Shown one piece after another: positions 54,901 to 60,900 of a stretch of DNA of 64,000 nt; position 1 is the first letter of the stretch; each line of letters starts with the position of its first letter. The notes below the pieces were generated by a model, which saw only the letters and a program-made list of their open reading frames with translations, did no database searches and had not been told where the DNA came from. The translations under genes and the position numbers were made by a program. This stretch comes from Argopecten irradians (lineage: Eukaryota; Mollusca; Bivalvia; Pectinida; Pectinidae), in contig NC_091144.1 in the NCBI RefSeq assembly GCF_041381155.1, positions 32,978,980 to 33,042,979 on the forward strand, given 5' to 3'.

Positions 54901-57900
54901 CAATAGGGTAGAGCTCTTTGAATGCTATGGATAAGTCTTTGTCGCTCGGAATATGTTCCTGAATAGTAACAGGCCACGCTTGTGCGAACCATTCGCCTTT
55001 CATATATCCCCCAAAACCAATAGATCCTGAAGCATCAGTGTATAATTTGATGTCTTCAGTTGTCGTGATGAGTTGACTACAGAATATGGCTGCTCCGTTC
55101 CAATTGCTGAGAAAGGTCAACCACATTGCCACATCCTCGCGAAATTCATTAGATATTTTAATGTGATGATGTAGCGCACGTACTGTTGTAGACAATTTAA
55201 TAATATGAGATACAAAGCTTTTCCCTGGTATTACTACTTTACTTGCAAAGTTCAGATGACCTAATAGTTGTAACATCTCCCGCTTGGTGCATTGTTTACG
55301 GAACAGAAAAGATTTCAGCATTTCTGTGTCCCGCTGTAGTTTATCCTCGGGCAGTCTTGCCTGCATGTTGTGTGAGTCCAAAATAATTCCTAAATATTCA
55401 AGGGCTGTCAATGGTCCACATGTTTTATGTCTAGCCATAGGAATGTTCAAAGTATTAAAGATATGATACAGTAATCTCATATTCTTCTCACCACATAATC
55501 CAGGCTTCTCGAATGTAATAAAATCGTCCAACAGATGTAAGATGTGTTCTATACCATAATTGTTCGTAGCAATCCAGCACACTGCTCTAGACAGAGTGTC
55601 AAAAATCTTAGGACTGGACCTACATCCAAAAGCTAACCTGGTGTAGAAGTAGTGTTTATTCTCCCAACAAATACCATATAAGTGCCATTGAGACGGATGT
55701 ATGGGTATTAATTTAAATGCATCGGAAATGTCAGTTTTGCACATAGTTGTCTCTCTGCCTAAGTTCTGTATAATACTAATTGCGTCTTCGATACGTACAT
55801 AAGATAATGAGCAGTCCTCTTTGTCGATTAAGTCATTAACACTAGGGTGATCTGAGTCATCGTGGGGCGAGGACAAATCCACTATAAGGCGCGGTTTACC
55901 TGAATATTTACCATATGATACCCCTATGGGGCTTACTCTGTACGAAGAGAATGGCAATTTGTCAAATGGGCCTTTTAGAAAGCCTTTGTTGACCTCACTA
56001 TCTATAAGCTTTGCAACTGTAGATTTGTCTTTTAAAGCAGATTGTAAATTTTTACACTTCTTAGTAACAAGTTCTATGTTGGAAACTTTTGTGTCAAAAC
56101 CGAATGTTAATCCATCACATAAATACTGTACAAAATCTCTATCGGGGTGATTGCGAAGTTCTTGTCGTAAGGCCCAAACATTAATTGGTGTTGTGGCGTT
56201 GAAGTCAACAAGTCATTGGGTGTTCTCCTCTGCCTGTTTACTTTGTTTTCTGCAAGCCTTAGCCCCATGGTTTGTGGCCTTACACTTTGTGCACATATGT
56301 GTGAAGGCACAGTTTGCTCCATATCTGCAAATGCCATCGTTGAAGTTATTGCATATCTCCATACCGTTGATTTTAATTTTAGGACGCCCTAATCTGTCGG
56401 TGTCACGAGATTCACGATCTGCCTTTGACATCTTCCCATGATCTTGATTGTTGTTGAACTTGTTATAGTTCTGACTATTCTTTTTATCCTTCTGTTGGGG
56501 GCAGAATGGTGTGGTATGGGACGTTAATCCACATAATTGACAAGTGTTCACCTTGGCGTTTCCCACTATCATGCTAAGAAGTCCGTAATCCTTACAATCC
56601 CAGCGGACTTTTTGGTTTCTGTCTTTCAATGCCGCTGCAGCCTTCATAGTAAACTGGCAGTGATAGTCGTAGAATCTGGGCCCATATACGTTAGAAATGT
56701 CTATAATGCAGGCCTCATACGTGTCAAGTTCTCCTCTCCTTTCTGGAAATTTCTCGCACATAACCCGCTTATATTTGCCAAACGCAGTTATGAACTCGGA
56801 GATTGTAAGAGATTTGGACAGACGTGGATCCTCGTGGTCGTTCAGGTTAATATGAATTCCTTTCTGGCGTTCTTCTGTCCTCTCGGTGTCATACTTAGGT
56901 ATTAATAACGATGCCAAATTCACGTAACTCCCATCTAATATCTTCTTTCTATTTGTTTTGGACACGATGTCTACGTGAGGAATACTGTCGGAAAGAATGC
57001 CTTCTGAAGTTAGGGCTGAATTAACATTAACGTTATACACACCTTCAGTAGCTGGTTGCTGTTGCCTCATGGATTCATAAGCCGTAGCTAGTGTGTACTC
57101 TTTAGCGTTGTTGGTTGTGTCTTCGCGATTGTTGATAAGGCTCATAACTGTCTGTTGTAAACTCATCATAGTCTGTTGCATAGTCTGCATCGACGCTAGC
57201 ATGCCCGAAATAACATTGGGCGCCGCCATGTTGTTTACGCCGGAAGCTTCCGGAACTATCCTAGTATTCATGCGCGATGGCGAAGTAGGTCTGTTGACCG
57301 CATGTTGTTCACCAATGGCTGCCGCGTTTAGAAGTAGTTCCTGGTAATTATCTTGTTGCGACTCATTGATTGTCTCGTTTGTTTCAATATTTACGTTATT
57401 TTCTTCACCGTTTGTAGGTTCCTCGTGTCGAACCGATCTACTGCAAGTATTGCCTGGATTTTCTGTTCCGCTGTTTGTAGCGTTAGTAGCCCTGGTAGTA
57501 ACGTTAAGCCTGATAGGAGTGCGAGGATGTCCAACATTCTCCATGTATAGGGATTTCAGTGCACTTCTAGTCATCCCCGTTTGAGGAACAATGATCCCAA
57601 TCTTACTTAATTCGTCCTTTAACTGACGTAGGGTCCAATTAGAAGGATTAGACGTATCCCAGGGCACGTTCTGTCTATTACGTGATCGGCGACTTGCCAT
57701 GATGCAGAGTTCAGTAATCCGATACTTGGTTACTCACAACTTAGAAATCGATAATTTCCTCATCACCGAAAGTTCAAAGTCTCTTATTTAGTCCATCAAA
57801 ACACTTCAGCATCAATCTGTGTTGTGTATATGTAGGAATTTACGAAGTAAACATAAAATATTGCGTTCAGCCGACAGGACCCTTCTCAATGTTTCAGAGT

Positions 57901-60900
57901 CTGGCAAGGAATGACGCTAACAAAGAGCCCCTACTTAGTAGGGACTGACCAATCAGACCCTACTGGACAATCACGTGACTGTCCGGCCCTAATCAGTACT
58001 CCCTCATAATGAGGCCCCTACACTGTATACCCTTATCGGCAGCTACACGAATTTATATGTATAACATATAAGTTCTGCAGATGAATAAACTATTGAGCTG
58101 TTGACATGCAATTGTTTAAACAGCTACCAAAAATATACCTATCAAGAAAAATATCAAGTATACATGTTGTATTTTAGTCTGGATGAAGATCGAGGTGTCA
58201 AATTTATTAGTTCAATTTAAACCTGGCTTATATACATAAGCCTGCGTAATGCAGAAAAAATGTTCAATAATAAATGATAAAATATTTCCCCCCTGTTTTT
58301 TTCAAAATGAACTGCTCCAGTCTTTTAAAAAGGAGCATTCATATATATCCATAGCTCTTAAATTTTTCTAAAATTATAATCTAAAACTACAGGAAAAATT
58401 AGAAAAAGACAATCTATTCATAAAATTATGGAATATTATATCATAATGTATTGTTTTGATCAAGAAGATGGGAGACTTTGAATAAATTACAATTGAGGAA
58501 TGGAGGTCAATATTTGTTATGCAACATAACCACCATGTTGGTTTCTAACTTAAAGGTACATGACCTGTTAGGTACATGTCACAGCCTAACCATTAGAGGA
58601 CCAATCGTATCCCAGGAGTGGAGTTGCCCTTTTGTTTCCAGTGAGGTGGTTAAAAGCCGAAGTGAACATTAATCTTCCCCATTGGTAAATATGCCCCCCC
58701 CCACCCCCCCATGTTCAATAATTGCTCCCTGGAAACAAGATGGGGTTAACTGGCAAACTATTTAAATTCTAGCTAAAGATAGAATAGGCTACTGGGATGC
58801 TGTAGTCATGAACGAACATACAGTAGTCATGATTTGGGCAAAATTTAATTCTTAGCTAAGCATCTAGACTGGCCAACAGACCCTAAGTTGCTGATAAGAC
58901 TTTCTCAGCAGAGTTCTTTACTAGATTATCTCCCCCTAGTTTAAAACTTAGGATCAGGCATGTAGTAGAGACAAAAATAATCAAGCCAATTTTTTGTTTG
59001 TTTAATATTCTAGAGACTGGTGGCCAGTCTACTAAGCATCTCATGAAACTAGATATATGTTTCTGATGAAACACATTATTTCCACATAAAAAAAACAACA
59101 CTATCATGAAGCATTTGCCAGTAGTTCCAGCCATTCGGAAATCTGGATTCACAACAGCATATGTACACAATCACGACTACTGTTCCGTAACGACTACTGG
59201 TTGGGTCCAAGTTAAGTAGTATGCGTACATTGTAGGCACGTTGATTAGTCGAGAGTTAATCAGGTTGGGGACAATCCCGTATATGCAGGATAGTCCTGCA
59301 TTTGAGTAATAGTCCTGTATTTGAGGGATAATTTTGTTACGCAAATGCAGGATTCTATGAAATGAAAAGTGATAAAGTTGATTTAAACATTGTCATCAAA
59401 AAAGGGCATCATGATTTTTATATGGCATCATCACTAATACAACTTTCCACATTATTACTCAAATGGAAACAAATTTCATCATCTAAATGTTTGTAAAAGT
59501 CACAAACAAAATCACCTCTATTGCTTACTATGGGGCTAAAAATAGAACACAGGTAAAAGTCAATCAACCATGACATTTGCACTAAATTTCCCTGATGGCT
59601 ATACACTGTAGTCTATGGAGAGCACCTAAATTGTCACTTTATTACAAAGTGAGATAATAGAATTCAATAGTTCATAAACAAATACATAAAGTTTTCAATT
59701 AGTTATATGGGTATCTGAAAATGATGACGCCCTTTTTTGATACAAATTTTTAAAACAACTTTATCCATTTTCATTTCACATAATCCTGCATTTGAGTAAC
59801 AAATTTATCCCTCAAATACAGGACTATTACTCAAATGCAGGACTATCCTGCATATACGGGATGGTCCCCAACCTGTTAATGTCGACAAATCGGCGTTAAT
59901 TTAGATGACAAATGTCGTCAAAGCGAGCACCTGCACTTATCAATCGTCTTTCAGTCGAATCCTATCAGAACTGGGCAAATGTCAAAAAATTATCGTCATT
60001 AACTTACATAACGTTAACGTCATGTTACCCAAATTGGCACGCTACCCAAAATGGCACACTTTTTGATAATAATGCTTCCGTTTTAATTCACTTTGGAAAT
60101 TTTCTTTTAGCTGTTGCTATACTTATTCCCTGATCATCATGAAATATTTTAATGGTGATATTTCCATATGACCATAGCTAGGAGGAATTTAGTACAGAGA
60201 TAAACTTGAGAAAATACCTGAAATCAAGTGTTAAGTAAATATTGCCCCGTGCGATGACTCTAGTTTCCTCTTTTCGCTCAAAAGTCTGCTTTAAAAAGTG
60301 GGGAAATGGTATAAACTATGTCAAGAATACAAATTTAATCAATTTAGTTGTCAGTTATTTGGTAGTTTCATAGTTCAAAGCTGTTTTATCCTCCATAAAT
60401 GTCGATTTTCTAGAATGGAAATTTTCATCTGCGATAATGTGCGCACGCGAAATGAAACAAAGGTGCGCTCGAATAGCACTTATAAATCCAAGAGTTACTT
60501 CCCTTATGCCATTTATATGTTAATTTAACAGTACCACACACATAAAGCTTAAAAAGACAAAATATGCATGAATATTGTCGTTAAAATCATGTAAGAAAGG
60601 CAAGTGATAACCATAATGATGAAATTTTACCTGCCTATTGACAACATTGATTTTGACGTCAATCTTTCTAAAAATACACATGGAGAAAATTGTTCAATGG
60701 CATTAATTGTTTATATTTGTATTGTAGTTTCAATAAAAGTCGAATTATATTTGAAATATCGCGATATTTTTCAATGCTCACTGTTTTTACCTGGGTGTGC
60801 CAATCTGGGTACCCGCACCTGGTTGATAACAGGTGCGCTCCAGACCTGTATCCAAGGATGCTATTTATGGAAACACGTGCAGGAAGAATTCCAAACATAG

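Larger units (their letters stand above)
51583..58243 (-). mobile_element. Tyrosine-recombinase retrotransposon (DIRS order, Ngaro/PAT-like split repeats), apparently near-complete
   Basis: About 6.66 kb. In the minus direction: A1 (58,243-57,859), gag, pol with reverse transcriptase and RNase H, tyrosine recombinase, B1 (53,501-52,827), 3 bp, A2 (52,823-52,448), 190 bp, B2 (52,257-51,583). A1-ORFs-B1A2-B2 is the split-direct-repeat structure known for Ngaro and PAT elements. These copy through a circular DNA intermediate and integrate by recombinase rather than a DDE integrase. No methyltransferase (DIRS1-type) or hydrolase domain was seen. The B repeats read as identical and the A repeats differ mainly by a 9-bp indel, so insertion is recent. 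It lies in receptor intron 1, same strand. No target duplication was seen, as expected. Confidence 0.93.

Noticed and set aside
56107..56905. Open frames on either strand across gag and the gag/pol border
   Set aside because: Shadow frames of the gag and pol coding regions, without conserved motifs.
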